NCBI GenBank assembly: GCA_030643665.1
Contig: DAOWKS010000053.1
Coordinates: forward strand, 1-10,256
Length of the DNA: 10,256 nucleotides
Direction of reading: 5' to 3'
Source: a bacterium
GTDB lineage: Bacteria; Patescibacteriota; Minisyncoccia; Minisyncoccales; JAGMAB01
The notes under the pieces were generated by a model that saw only the letters and a list, made by a program, of their open reading frames with translations, made no database searches and was not told where the DNA came from. Both the position numbers and the translations under genes were made by a program. This document shows, in pieces, positions 1 to 6,043 of this stretch; positions within the stretch are counted from its first letter, which is position 1; every line of letters starts with the position of its first letter.

Positions 1-1
1 C

Positions 2-448
2 GAATTCCTGCATACCAGAAAAGGATTTGTGCTTAAGGAGAAAAATATAAAACTTCCAAAGCAAGGTAAACTATATGGGGTTGGGGGACTGCGTAAGGAT
101 TGGCTTCCCGGGTTTAGAAAATATATTAAGGGATTAGAAACAGAGGGATATAAATTAAGATATGGAGGAGCATTTGTTGGTGATTTTAATCAGATTCTTC
201 ATTATGGCGGGATTTTTGCTTATCCAGCGCTTAGTACCAAACCAAATGGGAAATTAAGATTATTAGCTGAAAGCAATCCAATGTCATTTATTATAAAACA
301 AGCAGGTGGCGCTTCAACTAATGGCAGATGTTCTATATTAGACATTAAACCGGAAAATATTAATCAAAGAGTTCCAACTTATGTTGGTAATAAAGGTCTC
401 ATTAAAAACTTAGAAAAATATTATAGAAACTATGAAAAAAACAATTAG
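2..448 (+). CDS. fbp: Fructose-1,6-bisphosphatase class I, C-terminal part (5' end outside window)
   Basis: This would hydrolyse fructose 1,6-bisphosphate to fructose 6-phosphate, the committed step of gluconeogenesis, in the cytosol. The reading frame is open from base 2, so the start lies upstream of the window; a Met at 29 is internal. About 148 residues remain of a family usually around 330 long. Visible family landmarks in order are the GKLYGVGGLRKDW stretch, YGGAFVGDFNQILHYGGIFAYPA (equivalent to the substrate-binding Tyr/Asp block), and GKLRLLAESNPMSFI followed by QAGG, which corresponds to the family active-site signature with its catalytic Lys. The last recognisable piece is ILDIKPENINQRVP near the end. 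One oddity is Ala where the signature normally has an aromatic residue (LLAESNP rather than LLYECNP). The gene overlaps the aldolase gene by 17 bp in another frame, suggesting translational coupling. The metal-binding residues are upstream and cannot be checked. Confidence 0.93.
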   Translation, partial: EFLHTRKGFVLKEKNIKLPKQGKLYGVGGLRKDWLPGFRKYIKGLETEGYKLRYGGAFVGDFNQILHYGGIFAYPALSTKPNGKLRLLAESNPMSFIIKQAGGASTNGRCSILDIKPENINQRVPTYVGNKGLIKNLEKYYRNYEKNN

Positions 449-1340
449 AGTGCCTTTAGATGTTCCCAAGGCAATGAGAAAAAAATATATCCAGAACTGT
501 CTGGATATAACGCATAATTCCAACAGAATAATGCTTTTTGCCGGAGACCAAAAAATAGAACATTTGAATAAGGATTTTTACGGTCAAGACATACATCCTG
601 ACGATGCTAATCCAGAGCATCTTTTCCGAATTGCCGGTAAAGCAAAAATCGGTGTCTTTGCCAGTCAGCTTGGACTTATTGCCAAGTACGGCGCTGATTA
701 TAAAAATGTCTGTTATCTTGTAAAACTTAATTCAAAAACTAACCTTATTAAAACAGAACAGAAAGACCCGTATAATGGAAAAATCACTAACATTAACGAA
801 GTCATTGAATTTCAGAAAAATTCTGGTTTAAAAATAGCTGCTTGCGGTTATACAATTTATTTAGGAAGCGAATATGAAGCAGAAATGCTGGAAGAAGCGT
901 CGCGAATGGTTTACGAAGCGCATAAAAACGGTCTTTTAACGGTTCTTTGGATATACCCGCGAGGCAAAGCAATAAAAGACGAAAAAGAGCCGCATTTAAT
1001 TGCAGGCGCTACCGGCGTGGCAGCTTGTTTGGGCAGTGATTTTGTTAAGATTAATTATCCGAAAAAGGAAGGGGAAGAATCAAAAGAATTACTGAGAGAA
1101 GCAATCCAATCGGCGGGCAGAACAGGCGTTGTGTGCGCCGGCGGTTCTTCAGTAGATGTTAAAAAGTTTTTACAGCGATTGTATGACCAAATTAGAGTCG
1201 GAGCTTGCGGAAATGCCACTGGAAGAAATATCCATCAAAAAGGATTTAAAAAAGCAGTAGCAATGTGCAATGCGATTTACGCTATCACCGTTGAAAACAA
1301 AACAGTTGATGGCGCTTTAAAAGTTTACAATCTCGACTAA
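432..1340 (+). CDS. fbaB: Class I fructose-bisphosphate aldolase, archaeal/DhnA type
   Basis: This enzyme interconverts fructose 1,6-bisphosphate with dihydroxyacetone phosphate and glyceraldehyde 3-phosphate through a lysine Schiff base. The 302-residue protein fits the DeoC/FbaB TIM-barrel family. Seen in order are GDQKIEH (38-44, with Asp39 at the usual first-strand acid position), WIYPRG (173-178), GSDFVKINYP (201-210, with Lys206 the likely Schiff-base lysine), VVCAGGSS (233-240, phosphate-binding loop) and GRNIHQ (264-269). The Tyr175-Lys206 spacing of 31 equals the Tyr146-Lys177 spacing I recall for the Thermoproteus tenax enzyme, which supports these assignments. The ATG start overlaps the fbp stop by 17 bp and has no Shine-Dalgarno. 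With fbp immediately upstream, the pair converts triose phosphates to fructose 6-phosphate, so gluconeogenic flow is the simplest reading. A related DhnA-family aldolase with another substrate is possible but less likely in this context. Confidence 0.9.
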   Translation: MKKTIRVPLDVPKAMRKKYIQNCLDITHNSNRIMLFAGDQKIEHLNKDFYGQDIHPDDANPEHLFRIAGKAKIGVFASQLGLIAKYGADYKNVCYLVKLNSKTNLIKTEQKDPYNGKITNINEVIEFQKNSGLKIAACGYTIYLGSEYEAEMLEEASRMVYEAHKNGLLTVLWIYPRGKAIKDEKEPHLIAGATGVAACLGSDFVKINYPKKEGEESKELLREAIQSAGRTGVVCAGGSSVDVKKFLQRLYDQIRVGACGNATGRNIHQKGFKKAVAMCNAIYAITVENKTVDGALKVYNLD

Positions 1341-1375
1341 TTCTGATAAAGTATTAAAAAAACCTTAAAAATTAT

Positions 1376-1594
1376 ATGAAAACAATTCTTCAAACACAAA
1401 AATGCTTTGGCTGCGGCGCGTGCGCTGCCGCCTGTCCGAAATTTTTTGAAATGAATAAAGACGGCAAAGCCCATCTTAAAAATTCAACACTGAATCCTGA
1501 AACAAACGAGGAAAAATTAGAAGCAGAAGGAACTGACTGTATCCAAGAAGCAGTTGATGTCTGTCCGGCTCAATGCATTAAAATTGTGAATTAA
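1376..1594 (+). CDS. Small single-cluster [4Fe-4S] ferredoxin
   Basis: A 72-residue soluble electron carrier. The cysteine pattern is C10-x2-C13-x2-C16-x3-C20-Pro near the start and C55, C63-Pro, C67 near the end. In single-cluster ferredoxins of the Desulfovibrio/Thermotoga type, the first three cysteines and the late Cys-Pro (here C63) bind the cluster. C20 and C55 match the extra pair that can form a disulfide. C67 is additional. The redox partner cannot be read from the window. It begins 35 bp after the aldolase gene and ends one base before the rplY start, so it is probably co-transcribed with both. There is no recognisable ribosome binding site. The family assignment is firm; any specific pathway is inference. 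Confidence 0.9.
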   Translation: MKTILQTQKCFGCGACAAACPKFFEMNKDGKAHLKNSTLNPETNEEKLEAEGTDCIQEAVDVCPAQCIKIVN

Positions 1595-1595
1595 T

Positions 1596-2273
1596 ATGTT
1601 TACACTATCTGCTGTTATTAGAGAAAAAGAAGAAAAACCGAATATCCTTAGAAATAAGGGTCTTTTGCCGGCAGTTCTCTATGGACCAAAAACCAAAAAT
1701 TTTTCTTTACAATTAAATGAAAAAGAATTTGAAAAACTTTTTAGAAAAACAGGGGAGAGTTCCTTGATTTCTTTGGAAGTAAAAGGAGCCAAAGAAAAAT
1801 TTTTGGTTTTAGTTCATGATTTTCAAAAAGATCCCTTAAAAGGGAATTTTATTCATGTAGATTTTTACCAACCAGCGTTAGATAAAGAAACAGAAGCTGC
1901 CGTGCCTTTGGAATTTATCGGAGAAGCGCCGGCAGTAAAAGAATTAAACGGGACTTTAGTTAAAAATATTTCTGAAGTAGAAATAAAAGCCCTGCCGCAA
2001 AATCTTCCTCATGAAATTAAAGTGGATATTAGCTGCCTGAAAACTTTTGACGACAGTGTTTTAATTAAAGATTTAATAATAGCAAAAGAAGTAAAAATTA
2101 TAAAAGAACCGAATGAAATCGTTGCCTTGGTTACTCCTCCGGAAAAAGTAGAAGAAGAATTAGAAAAACCCATTGAAGAAAAAGTGGAAGAAGTGGAGAA
2201 AGTGGAAGAAAAGGAAAAGAAAGAAGAAAAAGAAGAAGAAGAAACGAATTTAAAAAATCCCAAATCCCAATGA
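1596..2273 (+). CDS. rplY: 50S ribosomal protein bL25, long (CTC) form with charged tail
   Basis: This binds 5S rRNA at the central protuberance of the large subunit. Residues 1 to about 92 are the L25 barrel, recognised by LRNKGLLPAVLYGP and, later, HDFQKDPLKGNFIHVDFYQ. Residues about 93-182 form the CTC-type beta domain, recognised by VPLEFIGEAPAVKELNGTL and ending near NEIVALVTPP. Residues from about 184 are almost entirely Glu and Lys, encoded by a purine-rich imperfect GAA/AAG run, and are expected to be disordered. The last residues (NPKSQ) are encoded by the 7-bp repeat tract at the gene's 3' end. The TGA stop shares bases with the ATG of the next gene (ATGA), suggesting coupling. The start is ATG, one base after the ferredoxin stop, without a Shine-Dalgarno. 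At 225 residues it is within the usual CTC-family range. Confidence 0.92.
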   Translation: MFTLSAVIREKEEKPNILRNKGLLPAVLYGPKTKNFSLQLNEKEFEKLFRKTGESSLISLEVKGAKEKFLVLVHDFQKDPLKGNFIHVDFYQPALDKETEAAVPLEFIGEAPAVKELNGTLVKNISEVEIKALPQNLPHEIKVDISCLKTFDDSVLIKDLIIAKEVKIIKEPNEIVALVTPPEKVEEELEKPIEEKVEEVEKVEEKEKKEEKEEEETNLKNPKSQ

Positions 2274-2294
2274 CCAATGACCAATCAAATCCCA
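2256..2294 (+). repeat. 7-bp-period repeat tract across the rplY/transglycosylase junction
   Basis: Two copies of AATCCCA (2256-2262, 2263-2269) are followed directly by two copies of ATGACCA (2270-2276, 2277-2283). A 4-base spacer, ATCA, and a third AATCCCA (2288-2294) complete the tract. It encodes the last residues of bL25, supplies its TGA stop and the ATG of the next gene, and encodes that gene's poorly conserved first residues. The periodicity is direct observation. That it is a dispersed short repeat of this genome is inference. Confidence 0.8.
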
Positions 2295-3820
2295 GACCAG
2301 AGTCGAGCATATTAAAAAATGTGCTCCATTTTTTAAATCCTAAAAATTATTTAGTTCTATTACTTATTGTCTTTTCGGCTTTGGTTTGGCCGGATTTTTT
2401 AATTTTTGCCCAAGATGAGCAAAATCTTGAAAAAATATGCGAAGAAATATGTGAAACCGAAGAAAAACCTGAAAATCTCTCTAAAGAAGAATATGAGGTA
2501 TTACTTAAAAAATGCGAAATATATTACCAGCAAGAAAGCCAGAAAATAGAAAAGGACCTTAATAAAACTACAAAAGAAAAGAAAACTCTGCAAGATAAAA
2601 TTTATTGGCTAAAAAATACAATTAAAAATTTGGACTATCAAATTTATCAAAGCAATTTGGTAATTAAAGACATTGGTTTTCAAATGGAAGACACTAAGAC
2701 ATCAATTGAAAAAACTTCTTTAAAAATTGAAAATTCACGGGAGCAAATAGCCAACATTTTGAGAACCATTTATGAAAAAGACCAGAAATCTTTAATTGAA
2801 ATTTTACTTTTTGAGAAAGAATTATCCGGTTTCTTTAATGATTTAACGGCTTTAGAAACGCTGAATTCTAAAAGCCGGCAGCTTTTAGACGAAACAAAAG
2901 AGCTAAAAACTGTTTTAGAAAATCAGGAACAATCATTAGATGAAGAAAAACAAGAATTAGAGGAAGTGATTATTATTCAATCTTTGCAAAAGAAAGAAAA
3001 CGCGGATATCAAAAAACAGCAAGAATACCTTTTAATAAAAACCAAGGGCGAAGAAGCTTTATACCAAAAGCATCTTGAAGAAGTCCAGGCAAGAGCGCAG
3101 GAAATTATGAAAAGGTCTTTAAGACTGATTGGCGTTGCCGAAGCTCCAAGCTTTGGCGAGGCAATTGAAATTGTCAGGAATGTGGGTAATTTGGTTGGAA
3201 TCAGACCGGCTTTCTTATTAGCTATTATCAGCCAGGAATCAGCCATTGGCAGGAACGTGGGACAGTGCTATGTTACCGATAAAAATACAGGAACAGGGAT
3301 TTACAAAAGCGGCGAGCCGATTAAGCGTATTATGAATAATACGCGCGATTTGCCGATTTTTTTAGAAATAACAGGAGATAATTTTTCCAAGATGCCGGTT
3401 TCTTGCTGGATTCCAGATTGCATAAAACCCTGGACAAATTATCATTGCAAGGCATCTATTGATTTGCAGGGAAACGTGTCCTGCGCGTGGAAAGGATATG
3501 TGCTTTTTGGATTTGGAGGCGCAATGGGCCCTGCCCAGTTTATTCCATCAACATGGAATAGAATAAAAGATAAAGTGCAAAAAATTGTCGGCAAAATTCC
3601 AGACCCTTGGAATATTACAGATTCTTTTACCGCGTCAGCTTTGTATTTATCTGATTTGGGCGCCGGGACGAAAACTGCGCAAAAAGAAATAACTGCCGCT
3701 TCCCGTTATTACGGCGGCAGTTATTCTTACGCTAAACAGGTAATGATACGCGCTGCCTGCATCCAGGATTTTATAGATGAAGGCACTATGTCTTCTTATT
3801 GTGAAGATTTAATTTTTTAA
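2270..3820 (+). CDS. Secreted coiled-coil protein with C-terminal lytic-transglycosylase-like domain
   Basis: A 516-residue envelope protein, probably cleaving or remodelling peptidoglycan outside the membrane. Residues 24-48 look like a signal peptide or N-terminal anchor: a Lys followed by the hydrophobic run YLVLLLIVFSALVWPDFLIF, then a possible cleavage near AQ. Residues about 52-285 are a long charged coiled coil, rich in Glu/Lys/Gln/Leu heptads, like the PcsB/CwlO-type hydrolase arm. Residues about 295-505 resemble a soluble lytic transglycosylase fold: FLLAIISQESAIG with Glu323 as the likely catalytic acid, GAMGPAQFIPSTW (417-429), ASALYL (455-460) and RYYGG (479-483). A Cys-containing insertion (about 333-405) lies between the first two motifs. 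The listed ATG overlaps the rplY stop; a GTG at 2321 would shorten the N-terminus and keep the signal. Its 3' end overlaps that of prfA by 12 bp, convergent, leaving no room for a terminator. The fold assignment is by motif only. Confidence 0.82.
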   Translation: MTNDQSNPRPESSILKNVLHFLNPKNYLVLLLIVFSALVWPDFLIFAQDEQNLEKICEEICETEEKPENLSKEEYEVLLKKCEIYYQQESQKIEKDLNKTTKEKKTLQDKIYWLKNTIKNLDYQIYQSNLVIKDIGFQMEDTKTSIEKTSLKIENSREQIANILRTIYEKDQKSLIEILLFEKELSGFFNDLTALETLNSKSRQLLDETKELKTVLENQEQSLDEEKQELEEVIIIQSLQKKENADIKKQQEYLLIKTKGEEALYQKHLEEVQARAQEIMKRSLRLIGVAEAPSFGEAIEIVRNVGNLVGIRPAFLLAIISQESAIGRNVGQCYVTDKNTGTGIYKSGEPIKRIMNNTRDLPIFLEITGDNFSKMPVSCWIPDCIKPWTNYHCKASIDLQGNVSCAWKGYVLFGFGGAMGPAQFIPSTWNRIKDKVQKIVGKIPDPWNITDSFTASALYLSDLGAGTKTAQKEITAASRYYGGSYSYAKQVMIRAACIQDFIDEGTMSSYCEDLIF

Positions 3821-4567
3821 ATTCTTTTGAAGAGTTTTAACAATTTTCTCTAATTTTCCGTCCATTATCTCCTCAATATTGCGCCAGCTTTTTTTTATCC
3901 GATGGTCGGTTATTCTATCTTGGGGAAAATTATAGGTTCTGATTTTCTCTGCCCTCATTGCCATATGAATCTGGGCTTTTCTGTTTCCGCTGATTTTTTC
4001 CTGTTCTTCCCGCTGTTTTTTTTCTAAAATTTTGGCTTGTAAAACAGCCATTGCGTTTTCTTTGTTCTGTAGCTGGTTTCTTTCGGTTTGACAACTAACT
4101 ACAATTCCTGAAGGAAAATGGGTAAGCCGAACCGCTGTCATTCTTTTATTAACATATTGGCCGCCCGGTCCCGAGGCCTTAAAAAAATCAATCTTCAAGT
4201 CACACGGATTTATTTTCAGTAGAGCTTTTTTCGGCTTTGCTAAAACAGCTACTGTGGCAGTAGAGGTGTGGATTCGGCCGCCTTTTTCGGTCTTTGGTAT
4301 TCTCTGAACCCGATGAACACCTCCTTCATACTTTATTTTTGAAAAAACATTACCGTTTTTGAGCTCAAAAATAATTTCTTTAAAACCACCCAATTCAGTT
4401 GAATGAGAACTTAAAAGTTTTTGTTGCCAGCCCTGTGTCTGGGCATATTTTGAATACATCCTGTAAAGATTTTCAGCAAACAAGCTGGCTTCGGCTCCGC
4501 CGGCACCAGCTCTAATCTCAATAATCACATCTCTTGCTTCTGTATTTTCTTTTTCTATTTCTTCCAT
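3809..4567 (-). CDS. prfA: Peptide chain release factor 1 lacking N-terminal domain 1
   Basis: This would recognise UAA/UAG stop codons in the ribosome and release the peptide. The 252 residues begin only about 16 residues before IRAGAGGAEASLF (18-30), the start of domain 2. The roughly 90-100-residue helical domain 1 of ordinary RF1 (about 360 residues) is therefore absent. The codon-reading motif is Pro-Lys-Thr (91-93) inside HRVQRIPKTEKGGRIHTS, the PxT type of RF1 rather than the SPF of RF2. The catalytic GGQ is at 135-137 in SGPGGQYVNKR, and TYNFPQDRITDHRI follows near the C-terminus. The start overlaps the rpmE end by 13 bp, and upstream sequence is fully used by rpmE, so domain 1 is not hidden in another frame. 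The short form recalls PrfH, but the PxT motif and the rpmE neighbour favour RF1. Confidence 0.88.
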   Translation of the reverse strand: MEEIEKENTEARDVIIEIRAGAGGAEASLFAENLYRMYSKYAQTQGWQQKLLSSHSTELGGFKEIIFELKNGNVFSKIKYEGGVHRVQRIPKTEKGGRIHTSTATVAVLAKPKKALLKINPCDLKIDFFKASGPGGQYVNKRMTAVRLTHFPSGIVVSCQTERNQLQNKENAMAVLQAKILEKKQREEQEKISGNRKAQIHMAMRAEKIRTYNFPQDRITDHRIKKSWRNIEEIMDGKLEKIVKTLQKNLKN

Positions 4568-4794
4568 TTTTTCTTATTTTTAGCAAACTCTTGTTTTTTA
4601 GCTAAACGCTTCCTAAACTTTTCCACTCTGCCGAGAGTATCAACTATTTTTTCCTTGCCGGTGTAAAAAGGGTGGCATTGAGAACAAATCTCAATTTCAA
4701 GAAACTCTTGGGTCGCGCCAACAGTAAAAGTATTGCCGCAAGCGCATTTAACCTTGGCAGAAGGATAATATTTAGGATGTATATCTTTTTTCAT
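4555..4794 (-). CDS. rpmE: 50S ribosomal protein bL31, zinc-binding form
   Basis: A 79-residue large-subunit protein near the central protuberance, bridging to the small subunit. The zinc ligands are visible as C17-x-C19 and C37-x2-C40 (VKCACGNTF, then EICSQCHPFYTG), so this is the zinc-containing form. The FYTGKEKIVDTLGRVEKF block is typical of the family, and the C-terminus is a Lys-rich tail. It is the first gene of a two-gene minus-strand unit with prfA, with a 13-bp overlap. A promoter with a -10 box ending 8 bp before the ATG implies a leaderless or nearly leaderless transcript. No Shine-Dalgarno is present. Confidence 0.95.
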   Translation of the reverse strand: MKKDIHPKYYPSAKVKCACGNTFTVGATQEFLEIEICSQCHPFYTGKEKIVDTLGRVEKFRKRLAKKQEFAKNKKKWKK

Positions 4795-4802
4795 GATATT
4801 TT

Positions 4803-4831
4803 ATATTACCAAAAATTTCTCATAAAAGCAA
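4803..4831 (-). promoter_or_regulatory. Probable sigma-70-type promoter of rpmE-prfA
   Basis: On the minus strand, TTGCTT (4826-4831) is followed by a 17-bp spacer and TAATAT (4803-4808). The rpmE ATG comes 8 bp later. Transcription would begin within one or two bases of the start codon, so the mRNA would have almost no leader. The boxes and spacing are observed; activity is inferred. Confidence 0.6.
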
Positions 4832-4901
4832 GGATTTTCAAAAAAAATGAGGTGAAATAATATACACCCCAAATGTTTTATACTAAAATTACTGGATATT
4901 A

Positions 4902-5093
4902 CTAAATCTGAGCATATTTCCCACAGAGTGCTTTTATTCTTGAACAAGATCCCTCTGGATTAATGTCGCGAATTAGGTCTTGCTCTTCCAAAAAGGATAC
5001 AGCTTCTTTAAAGTTTTTTCTCTTACTTAGCTCTTCCAGTTGAGCCAGAATTTGTAAAATTAATTGACTTGTATCAGCTGTTTTAGAATCCAT
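4902..5093 (-). CDS. Small protein of unknown function, 63 residues
   Basis: I do not recognise a family. The protein begins MDSKTADTSQLILQILAQL, is mostly helical-looking with heptad-like Leu/Ile spacing in the first half, contains SFLEEQDLIRDI, and ends with two cysteines six residues apart (CSRIKALC). There is no signal peptide or membrane segment. The start is decided by GGAGGTG (5100-5106 on the minus strand) six bases before this ATG. An in-frame ATG at 5106-5108 overlaps that Shine-Dalgarno and would add five residues. This is the only strong Shine-Dalgarno I saw in the window. The gene is divergent from rpsB, with a 161-bp spacer containing a tandem 11-bp repeat. A long leader and a strong binding site, unlike the neighbours, suggest different translational control or a foreign origin. 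Existence as a gene is likely because of the ribosome binding site and amphipathic pattern, but not proven. Confidence 0.6.
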   Translation of the reverse strand: MDSKTADTSQLILQILAQLEELSKRKNFKEAVSFLEEQDLIRDINPEGSCSRIKALCGKYAQI

Positions 5094-5099
5094 TTTTTT

Positions 5100-5106
5100 C
5101 ACCTCC
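5100..5106 (-). promoter_or_regulatory. Strong Shine-Dalgarno of the 63-residue gene
   Basis: GGAGGTG on the minus strand sits six bases before the ATG at 5093. It fixes the start of the small gene; the upstream in-frame ATG overlaps this site. No other gene start in the window shows a comparable sequence. Confidence 0.75.
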
Positions 5107-5166
5107 ATTTCTTTTTTATCCTACCCAATTTTCAAGGAACAAAACCTATCATCAAATTGTATATTC

Positions 5167-5194
5167 TTTTTATCAAACCAGACAGAAAAGTCAA
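5167..5194 (-). promoter_or_regulatory. Possible promoter of the 63-residue gene
   Basis: On the minus strand, TTGACT (5189-5194) is a good -35 match. With a 16-bp spacer the -10 would be TAAAAA (5167-5172), which is weak. A second candidate, TTGATA (5171-5176), has no convincing -10. Either would leave a leader of roughly 55-70 nt before the start codon, unlike the leaderless neighbours. Confidence 0.3.
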
Positions 5195-5216
5195 CAACCT
5201 GTAGGCAACCTGTAGG
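5195..5216. repeat. Tandem 11-bp direct repeat between divergent promoters
   Basis: CAACCTGTAGG occurs twice without a gap (5195-5205 and 5206-5216). The second copy plus the following GTTG also forms a CAACC-TGTAG-GGTTG inverted repeat (5206-5220). The period is close to one helical turn. The tract abuts the rpsB -35 box (5218-5223) on one side and a TTGACT on the minus strand (5189-5194) on the other. A regulator-binding role is inferred from position. Confidence 0.65.
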
Positions 5217-5217
5217 G

Positions 5218-5245
5218 TTGATTATTTTCTTAAAAGTGATATATT
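5218..5245 (+). promoter_or_regulatory. Probable promoter of the rpsB operon
   Basis: TTGATT (5218-5223), a 16-bp spacer and TATATT (5240-5245) lie just upstream of rpsB; TATTAT at 5242 with an 18-bp spacer is an alternative -10. The ATG follows the -10 by 9 bp, which implies a start of transcription at or within a few bases of the start codon. The -35 box is next to the tandem 11-bp repeat. Confidence 0.55.
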
Positions 5246-5254
5246 ATAACTATT

Positions 5255-6040
5255 ATGATTGAAACAAAAGAAAAGAAAATTAAACCCGCCTCCGCTAAAG
5301 CTTCGGCGGGTAAAGAAAAAACTGCTGTAAAAAAACCTGCTCCAAAAAAGGCGGATTTTGGCATTAATGTAGAAGATATGGCAAAAGCCGGCTTACATTT
5401 TGGCCATCGCACTTCCAACGTGCATCCAAAAATGAAGCCTTATTTAGCCGGGGTAAGAAATACCATTCATATTATTAATCTTAAAGAAACAGCTGAAAAA
5501 TTAAAAAGCGCCTTAAAATTTATTCAAGAACTTGTTTCTGAAAAAAAAGTTTTACTTTTAGTCGGGACAAAAATTCAAGTAAAGAATTTAGTAAAAGAAA
5601 TAGCTGAACAATGCGAACTGCCTTATGTTAACGAACGTTGGCTGGGAGGTACTTTTACTAATTTCAAAATCATTAAAAAAAGGATAGAATATTTCAAGGA
5701 TTTGGAAAAAAAGAAAAAAGAAGGCGAATTAAAAAAATATACAAAAAAAGAACAAGGCAAAATTGACCAGCAATTAAGAAATTTTGAAATAAAATTTGGC
5801 GGAATAAAAAATTTATCTCAATTGCCCGACGCTGTTTTTGTTATAGATATAAGAAAAGATGTCTTAACAATAAAAGAATCTGAAAAGAAAGAGATTAAAA
5901 CAATAGGAATATCAGATACTAATACTGATCCGAGTTTGGTTGATTATCCAATACCGGCAAATGACGACGCTATTTCTTCTGTAAAATACATCTTGGAAAA
6001 AGTTAAAGAAGTGATTTTAAAAGCGAAATCTAAATCCTAA
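5255..6040 (+). CDS. rpsB: 30S ribosomal protein uS2 with Ala/Lys-rich N-terminal extension
   Basis: An essential small-subunit protein near the head/platform junction. The conserved S2 body starts around residue 39 (VEDMAKAGLHFGHRTSNVHP). It includes IHIINLKETAEKL, LLVGTK, NERWLGGTFTNF and PDAVFVIDIRKD, and ends with IPANDDAISSVKYIL. About 35 residues precede the usual S2 start. They are rich in Lys, Ala and Pro and contain PASAKASAG (11-19), encoded by a GC-rich palindrome. The length is 261 residues. The first ATG is preferred because a promoter -10 lies only 9 bp upstream; a start at Met42 would remove the extension but also part of the first conserved block. tsf follows after 3 bp, the usual rpsB-tsf arrangement. 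Confidence 0.95.
   Translation: MIETKEKKIKPASAKASAGKEKTAVKKPAPKKADFGINVEDMAKAGLHFGHRTSNVHPKMKPYLAGVRNTIHIINLKETAEKLKSALKFIQELVSEKKVLLLVGTKIQVKNLVKEIAEQCELPYVNERWLGGTFTNFKIIKKRIEYFKDLEKKKKEGELKKYTKKEQGKIDQQLRNFEIKFGGIKNLSQLPDAVFVIDIRKDVLTIKESEKKEIKTIGISDTNTDPSLVDYPIPANDDAISSVKYILEKVKEVILKAKSKS
5285..5310. repeat. GC-rich palindrome inserted in frame in rpsB
   Basis: The outer arms CCCGCC (5285-5290) and GGCGGG (5305-5310) pair. Inside, a TCC/TTC bulge is followed by GCT/AGC around a two-base tip. It encodes PASAKASAG in the nonconserved N-terminal extension of S2. Its GC content is much higher than the surrounding AT-rich sequence, which suggests an inserted repeat element. Copies elsewhere in the genome cannot be checked here. 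Confidence 0.65.
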
Positions 6041-6043
6041 AAT

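Noticed and set aside
2009..2284. Minus-strand open frame rich in Ser and Phe opposite rplY
   Set aside because: It is the complement of the Glu/Lys purine-rich tail of bL25 and has no recognisable protein features.
2977..3246. Minus-strand open frame inside the transglycosylase gene
   Set aside because: The plus strand encodes a coherent domain with conserved motifs there; the minus frame has no ribosome binding site or family likeness.
4672..4860. Plus-strand open frame opposite rpmE
   Set aside because: It is antisense to clear bL31 coding sequence and to its promoter.
4845..4901. Weak GGTG/CACC inverted repeat as a terminator after the 63-residue gene
   Set aside because: The stem is only four pairs without a following T run on the minus strand.
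5230..5418. Minus-strand open frame over the rpsB start
   Set aside because: It is antisense to the S2 N-terminus and promoter; its composition simply mirrors the Ala/Lys-rich extension.
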